The notes: generated by a model not told the origin, from the sequence alone. 64,000 bases of DNA from Caballeronia arationis (GCF_001544975.2 NZ_FCOG02000007.1:62001-126000), one strand, 5' to 3'; positions 18,373 through 28,097 are shown, counted from the stretch's first letter. Numbers and translations are program-made.

Positions 18373-19874
18373 GACTCACGCCGAAACTCACCCTGACGCA
18401 GCGGCTCGCGGCCGTCTTCTGCGTCTTGCTGCTCGCTTGCTGCGGGGCGTCCGCGTGGCTGCAGATCCGCGCGAGCGACCTGCGCGAGAAGGAAGTCGTC
18501 CAGAGCCTTTCGCGGGGGCTTGCGGGGCACATCGCGCGCGATGCCGCGCTGATGGACACGAACGGCCTCAATCCCGACGCCGTGCGCAAGCTGTTCATGC
18601 AACTGATGGTGGTGAACCCGAGCGTCGAGGTCTATCTGCTCGACAAGGACGGAAACATCAAGGCGCACGACGCACCGCCGGGTCACCTGAGGCGCGACCA
18701 CGTCGATCTCGCGCCCGTGCAGCGCTTCATCGCGGGCGACGCGCTGCCGATTCTCGGCGACGATCCGCGCGGCATGGACAGTCACAAGGTGTTCAGCGCG
18801 GCGCCGCTCGTGTCGACCGGGCGCGCGCCGGCGGGCTACATCTACGTCGTGCTGCTCGGCGAGGAGCACGACGAGCTGGCGGCGCGCGTATCGGCGAGCG
18901 GCGTGCTGCGCACGACGCTCGCGTCGATGGCACTCGTCACGCTGCTTGCGCTGGTCGCGGGGCTGGTCGCCTTCGGCCTCATCACGCGCCCGCTGCGCCG
19001 CCTGACCGACGCGATGCGCCGCTTCGACGCGAACGGCGCGCCCGACGACCAGCCGAGCGTGCCGCGCTCGCCCTACGCGAGCAAGGACGACGAGATCGTC
19101 GTGCTGGAGACGGCGTTCGAGCAGATGGCGAGACGCATCGGCGAACAATGGCGCGCGCTGACGCGGCAGGATCGCGAGCGGCGCGAACTCGTCGCGAATA
19201 TTTCGCATGATCTGCGCACGCCGCTGTCGTCGCTGCACGGCTATCTGGAAACGCTTTCGCTCAAGGCCGACGCGCTCGGCGACACGGACCGCCGCCGCTA
19301 TCTCGCGATCGCGCTCGCGCAGAGCGCGAAGGTCGGCCGGCTCGCGCAGGCGCTCTTCGAACTCGCGCGGCTGGAGCACGGCATGGTCGCGCCCGAGCGC
19401 GAGGCGTTCTCGCTCGCGGACCTGTTGCAGGACGTCTTCGAGAAGTTCGAACTGGCTGCCGAGTCGCGCGGAGTCGAACTGCGGGCGAGCATTCCGCCGC
19501 GCCTCGCGTCCGTCGTCGCCGATGTCGCAATGATCGAGCGCGTGCTCACCAACCTGCTCGACAATGCGATTCGCCATACGCCGCCCGGAGGTGAAATCGA
19601 GGTGGCACTCGCGAACGTCGACGGCAAGGTTTCGGTGACGGTCAGCGATACCGGCCCCGGCATTCCCGGCGCGCTGCGCGAGGCGCTTTTTCAGCGGCCG
19701 TTCAGCTCGGGCGGAGCGCAGCGCGGCGGCGGGCTCGGGCTTTTGATCGTGCAGCGCATGCTGCAATTGCATGAGAGTCAGATTCGGCTCGTCGATCGGG
19801 ACGGCCGGGGAACGACGTTCCAGTTCGAACTGGCCGCCGCCGATGTGATGCCCGGCGTGCGGCATGCGGAGTGA
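18369..19874 (+). CDS. sensor histidine kinase with HAMP domain
   Basis: A 501-residue partner of the preceding response regulator; its GTG start at 18369 overlaps the regulator's stop. Membrane segments lie near residues 11-32 and 180-204 around a periplasmic sensor domain, followed by a HAMP linker. His280 in NISHDLRTPLSSL is the phospho-acceptor; the N box is LLDNAIRHTPPGG, and the G boxes are DTGPGIP and GGGLGLLIV. The signal is unknown. The facing sulfoxide repair operon suggests an envelope oxidative stress signal such as hypochlorite, but this is inference. Confidence 0.92.
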   Translation: MRLTPKLTLTQRLAAVFCVLLLACCGASAWLQIRASDLREKEVVQSLSRGLAGHIARDAALMDTNGLNPDAVRKLFMQLMVVNPSVEVYLLDKDGNIKAHDAPPGHLRRDHVDLAPVQRFIAGDALPILGDDPRGMDSHKVFSAAPLVSTGRAPAGYIYVVLLGEEHDELAARVSASGVLRTTLASMALVTLLALVAGLVAFGLITRPLRRLTDAMRRFDANGAPDDQPSVPRSPYASKDDEIVVLETAFEQMARRIGEQWRALTRQDRERRELVANISHDLRTPLSSLHGYLETLSLKADALGDTDRRRYLAIALAQSAKVGRLAQALFELARLEHGMVAPEREAFSLADLLQDVFEKFELAAESRGVELRASIPPRLASVVADVAMIERVLTNLLDNAIRHTPPGGEIEVALANVDGKVSVTVSDTGPGIPGALREALFQRPFSSGGAQRGGGLGLLIVQRMLQLHESQIRLVDRDGRGTTFQFELAAADVMPGVRHAE

Positions 19875-19915
19875 GCCGGCGCTGGGTCTTCAACAACCCG
19901 CCTTCGGGCGCGGCG

Positions 19916-19951
19916 AAAAAAAGAGCGCTACAGGTCAGGCCTGCAGCGCTC
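19916..19951 (-). terminator. minus-strand Rho-independent terminator without an obvious gene
   Basis: A 12-base-pair stem (19923-19934 with 19940-19951, one G-U pair in the minus-strand RNA) with a five-base loop, followed on the minus strand by seven T. No minus-strand gene ends here. It may end a small RNA started near 20150, or act on the kinase transcript from the other side. No convincing gene lies between 19875 and 20271. Confidence 0.55.
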
Positions 19952-20147
19952 AAATGGCAATCGGACGTCAGTTTCGCGCTTGCCGAGGAGATGCGTTGGA
20001 ACGCGCGAACGCGTCGTCTTTTTCATTGGTTTTCTCTACGTTGGTGTCGCGTCGACATCCGGTCGGACGCGAGCCAGGATTCGGCGTGATCGCCACGAGG
20101 ATCGCCGCGCGGCGATGCCTCACTTCTTTGCGGCGCGCGATGCGCAC

Positions 20148-20171
20148 CGTTATGTTTGCGTAAATATAACG
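20148..20171. promoter_or_regulatory. candidate ModE (Mo) box 2
   Basis: CGTTATGT, eight bases, then ATATAACG, matching the ModE box arms and spacing. It is 100 bases upstream of the ModE-like gene, in an AT-rich patch unlike its surroundings, so the gene may control itself. Confidence 0.8.
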
Positions 20172-20271
20172 AACAGTTACAGTCCAGTAAACTCGATAAT
20201 CACGCTTCGTGGCGCATTCGACACACCGTTGCACGAATCCCGCTCATACGCCTTCGTGTATCCTCTCGGGC

Positions 20272-20652
20272 ATGGTCACGCCCCTTAAGACAAAACAGGC
20301 CGCCCGCATTCGTCCCGAAGTGCGCTTTCGCATGCGCATCCGCGTAGGCGAAACCGTCGCGCTCGGACCCGGCAAGGTCGCGCTGCTGGAAGCCGTGCAC
20401 GAGCACGGCTCGATCTCGGCTGCTGCGCGCAGCCTCGGCATGTCATACCGGCGCGCCTGGCTTCTGATCGATGAACTGAACCGCTCGCTCAAGGAGCCGG
20501 CCACTGTCTCCGAGCAAGGCGGCCAGAGCGGCGGAGGGTGCGTGCTGACGCCGGTCGGCGAGAATATCGTCCGGTTGTATCGCGAGGTCGAGACGCAGGC
20601 GGAAGCCGCCTGCGCCACGCAGATCGCGGCGCTGACGAAGCTGATCCGGTAG
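20272..20652 (+). CDS. ModE-type DNA-binding protein lacking the molybdate-sensing domain
   Basis: A 126-residue winged-helix protein matching the N-terminal half of ModE, the molybdate-responsive regulator. Family stretches are GPGKVALLEAVHEHGSISAAAR, SYRRAWLLIDELN and the wing GGQSGGGCVLTPVGE. Full ModE continues into two Mop domains; here the protein stops after the dimerisation helix. The start is ATG at 20272. A candidate ModE box lies upstream. How it senses molybdenum is open; the separate molbindin at 9890 could supply that function (inference). The convergent DUF2325 operon carries the same box. Confidence 0.9.
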   Translation: MVTPLKTKQAARIRPEVRFRMRIRVGETVALGPGKVALLEAVHEHGSISAAARSLGMSYRRAWLLIDELNRSLKEPATVSEQGGQSGGGCVLTPVGENIVRLYREVETQAEAACATQIAALTKLIR

Positions 20653-20672
20653 AAGCTCGCCGCGCCCGCGGC

Positions 20673-21995
20673 TTAGCCGTGCCGCAGACAGAACGCCGAT
20701 CCGGGCGGCGTGCCCGCGCGCACCGGCTCGCCGGGCGCGAGACGCGCCATCAATTCGACGAAGCTTGCGACGCTCGCCGTCCGTATCGGGTAATAACGCA
20801 CCTGATGACGGTCGCAGACGCGCTTCACCATGTTCATCGAGTCGTGATCGATGCAATCGACCGGGAACACCACGAGGTCCGCTCCGGGTAGCGCGGCGGC
20901 CAGCAGACCTTTGCGGTCTTCGAGGCCGCCGTCGTGCACGACGAACTCGCCGCCCGCCGATTCCACGAGCGCCTTGAGCGCCGCATTCGAACCCGGCCGG
21001 CCGCCGACGTAGACGATCCGTCTGCCGCCGATCCACGCATAGCCGCTGCGGCGCGTGCCGGGGCGGTCCGCTTGCGGCGTCATCGCGCGTTCGAGCGCAT
21101 GGCACTCGGCCTGCATGACCTTGAGGAGGGACTGCGCCTCGTCGAGACACGCGCGCAATGCCCGCGCGCTTTCCTGTTCGAGGACGGCGCGCGCTTCGGC
21201 CGCTTCGCAGCGGCTCGCATGGAGCGCGAGCCGGCGCTCGCAGTCTTCCAGGTTTTCTCTCAGGTGAAGCACTTCGGATCCGGCGTCGACGGCGTGCGCG
21301 TGCGAAGCCGCCCGCGCGACCTGTTCGGCCAGTTCGCGCAGCGCGCCGTCGCGTTCTGCGGCCATGTCCTGCAGGCGGCCCTGCTGGCGCTCGACTTTGT
21401 CCTTCAGCGCCGCGTTCTCCTTTTCAAGCGCGACGAGCCGCCGGATGTCTGCGCGATTCGCCGCGCCCACGAGATGCGACAGCATGTGCAACTCGCCGAA
21501 CGCGGTCTGCCGCACTTCTATCGTCGACTGCGGATGCGTCATCAGCGCCCAGTAAGCGGGCGGGATGTCACCGTTCCTGCACGCTTCTTCCCAAAGCGCG
21601 AGCACGGCCTGCGGATCGCGGGCCGTCTCGAAGCGCCGGATCGCGCCGGCGTAGCGTTCGTCGAGCGCCTTGTGCAGCGCCTTGCTGCCGGGACCGTCGG
21701 CGATGGCCAGCTCAACCGCCGTGTGATGGATCTCGAGATCGCTCGCGCGCTGGCGATCGATCTCGGCGAACTTCGGCACGAGCTTGCGCAGTTCGTTCGT
21801 GCTGAGGCACGTGCCGATGACCGAGCAATGCAGATGCGAGTCCAGTTCCGCGAGGCGCACGCGCCGCCGCAACAGTCGAAGCGCCGGCTGCGCGGGCTGG
21901 CAGCATGCGTCGGCGGAACGTATACGCAGCGGATCGCGGCTGTCGGCGATGCTCACGCCGGGCGAGCGGGCAAGGCGAAACGGCGGAGTTTCCAT
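20673..21995 (-). CDS. DUF2325 domain protein with coiled coil
   Basis: A 440-residue protein of unknown function. A Cys/His cluster near the N-terminus (His54, His56, Cys57, Cys63 in DSHLHCSVIGTC) looks like a metal or redox site. A long coiled coil spans about 185-310. The C-terminal DUF2325 domain, about 325-420, contains GGRRIVYVGGRPGSNAALK and a Rossmann-like pattern. A GAGG five bases before ATG at 21995 supports the start. It is the second gene of a pair, 18 bases after the upstream gene, and the pair sits under a candidate ModE box, which points to a molybdenum-related role (inference). Confidence 0.85.
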   Translation of the reverse strand: METPPFRLARSPGVSIADSRDPLRIRSADACCQPAQPALRLLRRRVRLAELDSHLHCSVIGTCLSTNELRKLVPKFAEIDRQRASDLEIHHTAVELAIADGPGSKALHKALDERYAGAIRRFETARDPQAVLALWEEACRNGDIPPAYWALMTHPQSTIEVRQTAFGELHMLSHLVGAANRADIRRLVALEKENAALKDKVERQQGRLQDMAAERDGALRELAEQVARAASHAHAVDAGSEVLHLRENLEDCERRLALHASRCEAAEARAVLEQESARALRACLDEAQSLLKVMQAECHALERAMTPQADRPGTRRSGYAWIGGRRIVYVGGRPGSNAALKALVESAGGEFVVHDGGLEDRKGLLAAALPGADLVVFPVDCIDHDSMNMVKRVCDRHQVRYYPIRTASVASFVELMARLAPGEPVRAGTPPGSAFCLRHG

Positions 21996-22013
21996 TTTGA
22001 CCTCGTGTCCGGA

Positions 22014-22523
22014 CTAGTCCGGGTAGGCGCTGGCGAGCGCGGAGCGCGAATGGGCCTTGAGCACATGATCGACACACAGCCCGACGAAGACCGCATCCAG
22101 CCGTTCGAGCATCGCTGCGGCCGCGCGCAGCGCCGCCGCATCGTGGCTGAAGGCGCTCGAAAACACGACGTTGCGGCGCGCTTCGGCGCTGCGTGCCTCG
22201 TCGATCGCTTCGGTCAATTCGACGATGCGTCCAAAGCTGACCGCTTTCGCGTGCCGGGCGAGCAGCGTCAGCAGATCGTCGAACGAAGCGGACGCGAGCG
22301 CCTCGCCCGGACGCACATCGGCGAGCGCATCGGCCAGCATCAGCAGAAAGCGGCGCACGCTGTCCTGCAGACGCCCGTACGCATCGACGACCGCGCGGAT
22401 CAGTTCGGCCCGCTCGTGATCCGGCGTGGTTTTGAGGGGCACGATCGTCGCGGTGTAATCGCGCTCGCTCGTGCCGATGCCCGTCCGGCGCTCCGGCACT
22501 CTCGTTTGATTGCGCATCGGCAT
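22014..22523 (-). CDS. helical protein of unknown function in a ModE-box operon
   Basis: A protein of about 169 residues with no family I recognise. It is almost wholly alpha-helical (for example HERAELIRAVVDAYGRLQDS and AAALRAAAAMLERLDAVFVG), has no signal peptide or membrane segment, and may be a helical bundle. Starts at 22538, 22523 and 22517 are possible; 22523 has GGA at good spacing. The open frame runs to 22592, but that would pass through the ModE box at 22561-22584, so a downstream start is more likely. It is the first gene of the pair with DUF2325. Confidence 0.7.
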   Translation of the reverse strand: MPMRNQTRVPERRTGIGTSERDYTATIVPLKTTPDHERAELIRAVVDAYGRLQDSVRRFLLMLADALADVRPGEALASASFDDLLTLLARHAKAVSFGRIVELTEAIDEARSAEARRNVVFSSAFSHDAAALRAAAAMLERLDAVFVGLCVDHVLKAHSRSALASAYPD

Positions 22524-22560
22524 ACGCTTTTCCAGCATCCCAGTCGCTATTTTGTCCTTG

Positions 22561-22584
22561 CGTAATATACGACAGAATATAACG
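22561..22584. promoter_or_regulatory. candidate ModE (Mo) box 3
   Basis: CGTAATAT, eight bases, then ATATAACG, the best match of the three to the ModE palindrome. It lies 38 bases upstream of the chosen start of the first gene of the DUF2325 operon. Confidence 0.8.
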
Positions 22585-22647
22585 GATGCCAACGCCGGCG
22601 ATATTGCGCCGTGCGTCTAACCTGTGTGTTTCATTGCGCGGCGTGGG

Positions 22648-25032
22648 CTAGAAAAGTTCCTGCTGCCCCGTCATCAGCGTGGCGAAGTCGTCGCGCAGGA
22701 ACGGCAGGATCGCATCGGCGACCGGCTGAAGCTGACGCGTCAGGTAGTGGCCATAATCGACCGGCGAGCGCTGCGTCTCCACGGGCTCCGGTCCCGCGAC
22801 CGTCATCACGTAGCTGACCCAGCCGCCGTTCTGGTATTGCAGCGGACGGTTTTGCCGGCGATTGAATTCGTCGGCGATGCGCGCCGCGCGCACGTGCGGC
22901 GGCACGTTGCGCTGATAGTCGGACAGGCGCCGCCGAAGCTGCTTGCGATAGACGAGCAGCGCATCGAGTTCGCCGCTCAACGTGCGCTCGACGTAGTCGC
23001 GCACGAACTCCTGATACGGCGCGCCCTTGAAGATGCGCAGATAAAGCTGCTGCTGGAACTGTTGCGCGAGCGGCGTCCAGTCGGTGCGGACCGATTCGAG
23101 GCCCTTGAACACCATCTCGTCGGCGCCGCGCGCATCGACGGTCAGGCCCGCATAGCGCTTCTTGCTGCCCTGCTCGGCGCCGCGGATCGTCGGCATCAAA
23201 AAGCGCCGGTAATGCGTGTCGACTTCGAGTTCCAGCGCGCTTTCCAGACCGAACTGCTCCCGCAGATGCGCGTGCCACCAGCCGTTGACCCTCTCGACCA
23301 GTTCGCCGCCGATGCGCTGCGCCTCGTCCTCCGAGCGCGCGTGCTTCAGCCACACGAAGGTGGAATCGGTGTCGCCATAGATGACCTGCAAGCCCGCGTC
23401 TTCGATCAGTTCGCGCGTGCGGTGCATGATCTCGTGCCCGCGCATCGTGATCGACGAAGCGAGCCGCGGATCGAAGAAGCGGCAGCCGCTCGACCCGAGC
23501 ACGCCGTAGAACGAATTCATGATGATCTTGAGCGCCTGCGACAGCGGCTTGTTCTGCTGGCGTTTCGCGGTGTCGCGGCCTTCCCAAACCTGTCCGACGA
23601 TCGCCGGCAGGCTGTGCTTGCTGCGCGAAAAACGCGCGCCGAGAAAGCCGGGTACCGAATCGCGGTCGTCGGGATGGCGCAGGCCTTCGACCAGTCCGAC
23701 CGGATCGATCAGGAACGTGCGGATGATCGACGGATAGAGGCTCTTGTAGTCGAGCACGAGCACGGAATCGTAGAGGCCGGGCTTCGAATCCATCACGAAG
23801 CCGCCGGGACTCGATTCGAGCTGCACGTCGCCCAGATTCGGCGCGACGAAGCCGACGCGATGCATGCGCGGCATGTACAGGTGCGTAAACGCCGCGACGG
23901 ATCCGCCGCTGCGGTCCGCCGCGAGCCCCGTGACCGTCGCGCGTTCGAGCAGGAAGGTGAGCAGTTCGGTTTTCGCGAAGACCTTCGTGACGAGTTCGCA
24001 GTCGTTCAGGTTGTAGCGGGCGAGCGCGGGCTTGTCCTCGGCGAAGCGGCGGTTGATCTCGTCCATGCGCTGATACGGGCTCTCGATCGACTTGCCCTCG
24101 CCCAACAGCGCCTGCGCGACGAATTCGAGGCTGAACGACGGAAAAGTCCACGTCGCGGACTTGAGCGCCTCGATGCCATCGATGACGAGCCTCCCCGCCA
24201 CCGACGTGAAGTAGTGATTCTGCTTGAGCCCGTGCTCGCGCCACTCGACGAGACTGCCGTCGCGCCCGAGCCGCAGCGCGACACCGTGGCGGTCCGCTTC
24301 CTTCTGCAGCACGCGCAGGTCGAACTGCACGACGTTCCAGCCGATGATCGCATCGGGATCGTGCCGCTTCATCCATTCGATGAACCGTTCGAGCAGTTGC
24401 GCGCGGCTCTCGCAGTAGTCGAGATCGAAATCGCGAGGCCCGTCGACGCCGTTCGCCGGGCCGAGCATGTACACCTGACGCGCGCCGCAGCCTTCGAGCG
24501 CGATCGAATAGAGGTCGCCGTGCTCGCTCGTTTCGATGTCGAGCGAGACCACCTTCAGGCGCGGACGATACTCCGGCGCAGCTCGCAGTTCGCTCGCCAG
24601 CCGCGGGCCGTCGCCATTGGACTCGCCGCTGAACCACACCGGCGCGGTAATGAAGCGCTCCATGAGATAGCGTTCGGGCGGGCGGATGTCCGCCTCGTAG
24701 ACCTGCACGCCGCCATCCTTGAGCGCCTTGTCGAGCGCGGCCAGTTGCCGGTACTGCTGGCAGTAGAGCCCGAGCACCGGGCGATGCTGGAAGTCGAAAA
24801 GCGGCAGCGGCCGCAACTCGACGCCGCGCGCGCCGCCGATGATCGCCTCCGCGCGCTCGCGCTGCTCCGCCGGAACAAACGCGACCGACGGCTGCGGCGC
24901 GAGGCGGATGCGTCGCGGGCCGTCGTCGGTGGCGAGCCAGAACTCGACCTCCGTCCCGGCCGACGTGTCGCGCCAGTGACGGGTCAGAAGAAAACCCTGT
25001 TGTGCCTGCCGTTCCTGAGGTGCCTGAGTCAA
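22648..25032 (-). CDS. polB: DNA polymerase II (family B)
   Basis: A 794-residue family B polymerase of the Pol II type, used in restart of stalled forks and translesion or repair synthesis. The 3'-5' exonuclease motif is DIETS at 165-169; polymerase motif A is [10 protein letters not shown] at 428-437; motif B is near [13 protein letters not shown] at 502-514; motif C is YGDTDS at 552-557. All catalytic acids are present and the length matches the E. coli enzyme. E. coli polB is under LexA; I saw no clear LexA box here. It appears to be a single-gene unit. Confidence 0.96.
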   Translation of the reverse strand: MTQAPQERQAQQGFLLTRHWRDTSAGTEVEFWLATDDGPRRIRLAPQPSVAFVPAEQRERAEAIIGGARGVELRPLPLFDFQHRPVLGLYCQQYRQLAALDKALKDGGVQVYEADIRPPERYLMERFITAPVWFSGESNGDGPRLASELRAAPEYRPRLKVVSLDIETSEHGDLYSIALEGCGARQVYMLGPANGVDGPRDFDLDYCESRAQLLERFIEWMKRHDPDAIIGWNVVQFDLRVLQKEADRHGVALRLGRDGSLVEWREHGLKQNHYFTSVAGRLVIDGIEALKSATWTFPSFSLEFVAQALLGEGKSIESPYQRMDEINRRFAEDKPALARYNLNDCELVTKVFAKTELLTFLLERATVTGLAADRSGGSVAAFTHLYMPRMHRVGFVAPNLGDVQLESSPGGFVMDSKPGLYDSVLVLDYKSLYPSIIRTFLIDPVGLVEGLRHPDDRDSVPGFLGARFSRSKHSLPAIVGQVWEGRDTAKRQQNKPLSQALKIIMNSFYGVLGSSGCRFFDPRLASSITMRGHEIMHRTRELIEDAGLQVIYGDTDSTFVWLKHARSEDEAQRIGGELVERVNGWWHAHLREQFGLESALELEVDTHYRRFLMPTIRGAEQGSKKRYAGLTVDARGADEMVFKGLESVRTDWTPLAQQFQQQLYLRIFKGAPYQEFVRDYVERTLSGELDALLVYRKQLRRRLSDYQRNVPPHVRAARIADEFNRRQNRPLQYQNGGWVSYVMTVAGPEPVETQRSPVDYGHYLTRQLQPVADAILPFLRDDFATLMTGQQELF

Positions 25033-25108
25033 GCCGATGCCTTCGAAAGCCTGTGCGGTCGCACCATTTTACTTTCGATGGCCGAACGCCTCGTGCGGCG
25101 CCGCAGCG

Positions 25109-25495
25109 TCAGTCCGCCAGCACCTCGATCGAATCGACGCGATCGGGATAGAACGCCAGATGCTCCCCGATCTGCGCCACCGCCTCATAAGGCGCCTCGT
25201 ACGTCCAGACGGCATTGACGCCGCGCTCGCCCGCCACGCTCACGCTGTAGTACGACGCCTCGCCCTTGTACGGGCAATAGCTCTGATGATCGGTGCGCGC
25301 CAAAAGCGACAGGTCGACATCCTTGCGCGGAATGTATTGCACCGGCGGATACGCCGCCTCGCGCAGCGTGAGCGCGTCGCGCGTATCGGCGATCACGCGG
25401 CCCGCCACCTTGACCACGACTCGTGAAGATGTCGGTGCGATATCGATCGGATGATCGGGCCCCGGGATTCGCTTGACTCTGGTTTGCGTCTGCAT
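25109..25495 (-). CDS. DUF427 domain protein
   Basis: A 128-residue cytoplasmic protein of the DUF427 family. Characteristic stretches are VVVKVAGRVIADTRDAL, YPPVQYIPRKDVDL, YCPYKGEASYYSV and AFYPDRVD. The fold is a small beta barrel. No reaction is established for the family, though the conserved Tyr, Cys and Lys suggest ligand binding. The start is ATG at 25495; the frame is open further upstream but without family-like sequence. Confidence 0.9.
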   Translation of the reverse strand: MQTQTRVKRIPGPDHPIDIAPTSSRVVVKVAGRVIADTRDALTLREAAYPPVQYIPRKDVDLSLLARTDHQSYCPYKGEASYYSVSVAGERGVNAVWTYEAPYEAVAQIGEHLAFYPDRVDSIEVLAD

Positions 25496-25656
25496 TCGAT
25501 TCGGCTCCTGACATGACGTGAACATGTTCCTGCAACGAGGCCGCCGGGACTGGCCGACCATCCGATCATGCTACGTCATCGGATGCTGGGGAAAAACGCC
25601 GGCGCAACAAACAAAGATGTCGTTTCAGCCGAACAATCCACGATCGGCGACGCGGG

Positions 25657-26664
25657 TCACGCCCAGTGCGCCGGGACGAACACCCGTCCCACCCAGTGCG
25701 CGGGCACCCATACGACAGGACGCGGTGCCGGCGCGACATACACGACGTGCGACGGCGGCGGCGGAGCCACGACGACCGCAGGCGCAGGCGTCACGACAAC
25801 CGGCGCGGGCGGCGGCGCGGCCACCACCACGGTCGACGGCGCCGGCGGCACGACCACGACCGTGGACGGCGGCGGGGGCGGCGGCACGACGACAACCGGC
25901 GCCGTGGCGACGACCGCCACCGTGGTGCCGGTCGTCGTGACACTGCCCGTCGTGACGGTCGACGATCTCGTCACCGTGCCGCTGGACGTGACCGTGCTGC
26001 CGTGCACACCGGTCACGCTGCCGGTCGTCGTCACGACGCCCGGTGCGACGCGCGTCGCGCTGCCGCCGTGCTCGACGGTGCCGCCGTCGTTGCCCGTCAC
26101 CGTGCCCGAACGCGAGCAGGTCGAGCCCGCGCAGTTCGTCGATGCCGAATGGCCGACGGTATTGCCGCTGGCACCGTTGATCGTCCCCGACGACGAATAC
26201 TGGCCGGGCGCCGTGCGCGTGACGGAGCCGTCGGTGGTGGCCGTCTTGCCGTCGGGACCGGTCAGGTTGCCGGAGTGGGAACAGCTGCCGCCCGCGCAGT
26301 TCGTGTCGCCCGCGTGCTGGACGGAGTTGCCGTAGCGGCCCGTCGCGGTGCCCGAGTTCGAGAACTGTCCGGGCGAGTTGCGGGTCACCGTGCCGGTGTT
26401 GGTGGCAACGCCGCCGAAGGGTCCCGCGACACCGCCCGCGTGCGAGCAGCTTCCACCGCCGCAGGAACCGAAGTGCGCGCCGTTGTACACCCCGCGCGAC
26501 GTCGACATCGTGCCGTGCTGCGCCCATCCTGCTGAAGCCGGCGCGCTCGCGAAGGCGAACACGGCGGCGGCCGCCGCGAAAACGAGGTGGCGCAGGTTGA
26601 TGCGTGCGGCCGGTGCGGCAAACGTGACGCCGGCATTCGGGCTGACAGACGATGAGATGTTCAC
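25657..26664 (-). CDS. repetitive exported protein, Gly/Ser/Thr-rich with Val/Pro-rich tail
   Basis: A 335-residue exported protein with a signal peptide ending ASAGWA near residue 48. Residues about 60-230 are imperfect repeats of roughly 45 residues with the elements NCAGGSCSHSGN, TGPDGKT, GSVTRTAPGQYSSSG and GNTVGHS; each has a Cys-x4-Cys pair that may form a disulfide. A low-complexity Val/Pro/Thr stretch follows. The C-terminus, VPAHWVGRVFVPAHW, is a WxPxHW-type motif of small envelope proteins. The repeats suggest a beta-rich surface or adhesive protein (inference). Repeat number probably varies between strains. Confidence 0.75.
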   Translation of the reverse strand: MNISSSVSPNAGVTFAAPAARINLRHLVFAAAAAVFAFASAPASAGWAQHGTMSTSRGVYNGAHFGSCGGGSCSHAGGVAGPFGGVATNTGTVTRNSPGQFSNSGTATGRYGNSVQHAGDTNCAGGSCSHSGNLTGPDGKTATTDGSVTRTAPGQYSSSGTINGASGNTVGHSASTNCAGSTCSRSGTVTGNDGGTVEHGGSATRVAPGVVTTTGSVTGVHGSTVTSSGTVTRSSTVTTGSVTTTGTTVAVVATAPVVVVPPPPPPSTVVVVPPAPSTVVVAAPPPAPVVVTPAPAVVVAPPPPSHVVYVAPAPRPVVWVPAHWVGRVFVPAHWA

Positions 26665-26810
26665 GGGATGTCCTTCGCGGTTCGGGCCACTTCGCGCGGT
26701 GCGGCGTGGCGACGGAATGGACTATAGAAGAACGCGGCGGCGCGGTCTGTCGCAAACTTATTTCACGGGATTTCACGCGCGCGAGAGGCCCGTCGCCCGG
26801 GCCTCTGCGG

Positions 26811-27935
26811 CTACGCGAGCGGAGCGCGGGGCGTGCCGTCGGAGAGCGCGGCCGGTGCGGGAACGGCGGGCGTGTCGGGCGCGCCTGCGGGTACCGGCGC
26901 CAATTCGGCGATCGACAGACCGCTCGTCTCGTCCGATTCGGACAGCGAACCGGTGTTATCCGCCTTGCCGTGGTTGCGTCGCCATCCGGCGGGCGGCATG
27001 CCGAATTCACGCTTAAACGCGCGATTGAACGCCGCTTCAGATTCGTACCCCACCCGTTCCGCCACCGCCGCGAGCGACCGGGTGCCGGTGAGCAGTTCCT
27101 GCGACGCGATCTGCAGGCGCCAGCGCGCGAGATACTGCATCGGCGGCTGGCCGAGCAGCTGGGTAAAGCGTTGTGCGAGCGCCGATCGTGACAGGCCGGC
27201 CTTGCGCGCAAGTTCGTCGACGGTCCAGGCATGCGCCGGCTGCGCGTGCAGCAACGCGAGCGCCCTTCCGACGAAACGGTCGCCGACGCCCGCGAGCCAG
27301 CCCTTTCGATCGGCGGGCAGCGCGTCGATGCAGCGGCGCACCGCTTCCACGAAGAGCAGTTCCGAGAGCCGCGCGAGCACGATCGCGCTGCCGACGCGCC
27401 ATTCGGCCGCTTCGGCCGCCGCGAATTTCAGCGACGATTCGAGCCATGCCGATTGCGGATCGTTGCGCATGTCGATCTTGAAGATGCGCGGCAGCGACGA
27501 CAGCACGGGATTGCTCAGCGTGTCGTCGCAGGCGAGAAAGCCGCACACGAGACGCGTGCGCGCCCCGCCGCCGCCATAGCTCAGCTTCATCACCTGGCCG
27601 GGCGTCGCTTCGAGCTGGCTCGACAGCAGATCGCCCGTGGGCGCGGGCGCGAGTTCGAGCGAGCTGCCCATCAGGTGCGATTCGCCTTGTGGCACGACCA
27701 GCAGTTCGCCCGCATCCACGCGGATGGCGGACGCGGGATCGTCCGCGAGACCGGCCCAGCAGCTTCCTTCGGTGATCAGGTGATAGGAGACGACGCGTTC
27801 GGCGCGCGGCAGGAACGCGGCGCACAACGCCGCGTTCGCCTGGCCGTACAGGCACCAGGGCGCGGTGAAGTCGCCGTTTAGATAAACCGCGCCGCCGAGA
27901 CGCACCACGCGAAGGACGTCGGATAAAGCATCCAT
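26811..27935 (-). CDS. AraC family regulator with cupin sensor domain
   Basis: A transcription regulator of about 374 residues. The N-terminal cupin domain (Cupin_6; YHLITEGSCWAGL, LLVVPQGESHLMG) binds an effector. The C-terminal AraC double helix-turn-helix contains WTVDELARKAGLSRSALAQRF and VAERVGYESEAAFNRAFKREFG. A Pro/Ala-rich tail of about 60 residues follows. The start at 27935 (MDALSDVL) is the usual family start; MNDQ at 27992 is possible. It is divergent from a GFA-family gene, which is the likely target, since this regulator type often controls the gene next door. Confidence 0.88.
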   Translation of the reverse strand: MDALSDVLRVVRLGGAVYLNGDFTAPWCLYGQANAALCAAFLPRAERVVSYHLITEGSCWAGLADDPASAIRVDAGELLVVPQGESHLMGSSLELAPAPTGDLLSSQLEATPGQVMKLSYGGGGARTRLVCGFLACDDTLSNPVLSSLPRIFKIDMRNDPQSAWLESSLKFAAAEAAEWRVGSAIVLARLSELLFVEAVRRCIDALPADRKGWLAGVGDRFVGRALALLHAQPAHAWTVDELARKAGLSRSALAQRFTQLLGQPPMQYLARWRLQIASQELLTGTRSLAAVAERVGYESEAAFNRAFKREFGMPPAGWRRNHGKADNTGSLSESDETSGLSIAELAPVPAGAPDTPAVPAPAALSDGTPRAPLA

Positions 27936-28097
27936 GACAGGCCCATCAGTTTCGGCGTCCTGCGCAAAACATCTGGACGCCTGGTCATTCATCGATACCG
28001 CTCGCGCGCTGATACTAGCACTCACGCGATTCCGCAACAACGAACGGTCAAGCGCTCGCGGCGGAACCTGCAACCCACACCCTCGAAGGAGACCGAC

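Noticed and set aside
20209..20271. Upstream extension of the ModE-like gene
   Set aside because: The extra 21 residues do not resemble ModE, and the ATG at 20272 gives the family start.
22524..22592. Longer start for the first gene of the DUF2325 operon
   Set aside because: It would put the ModE box inside the coding region; a downstream ATG with a ribosome binding site is better.
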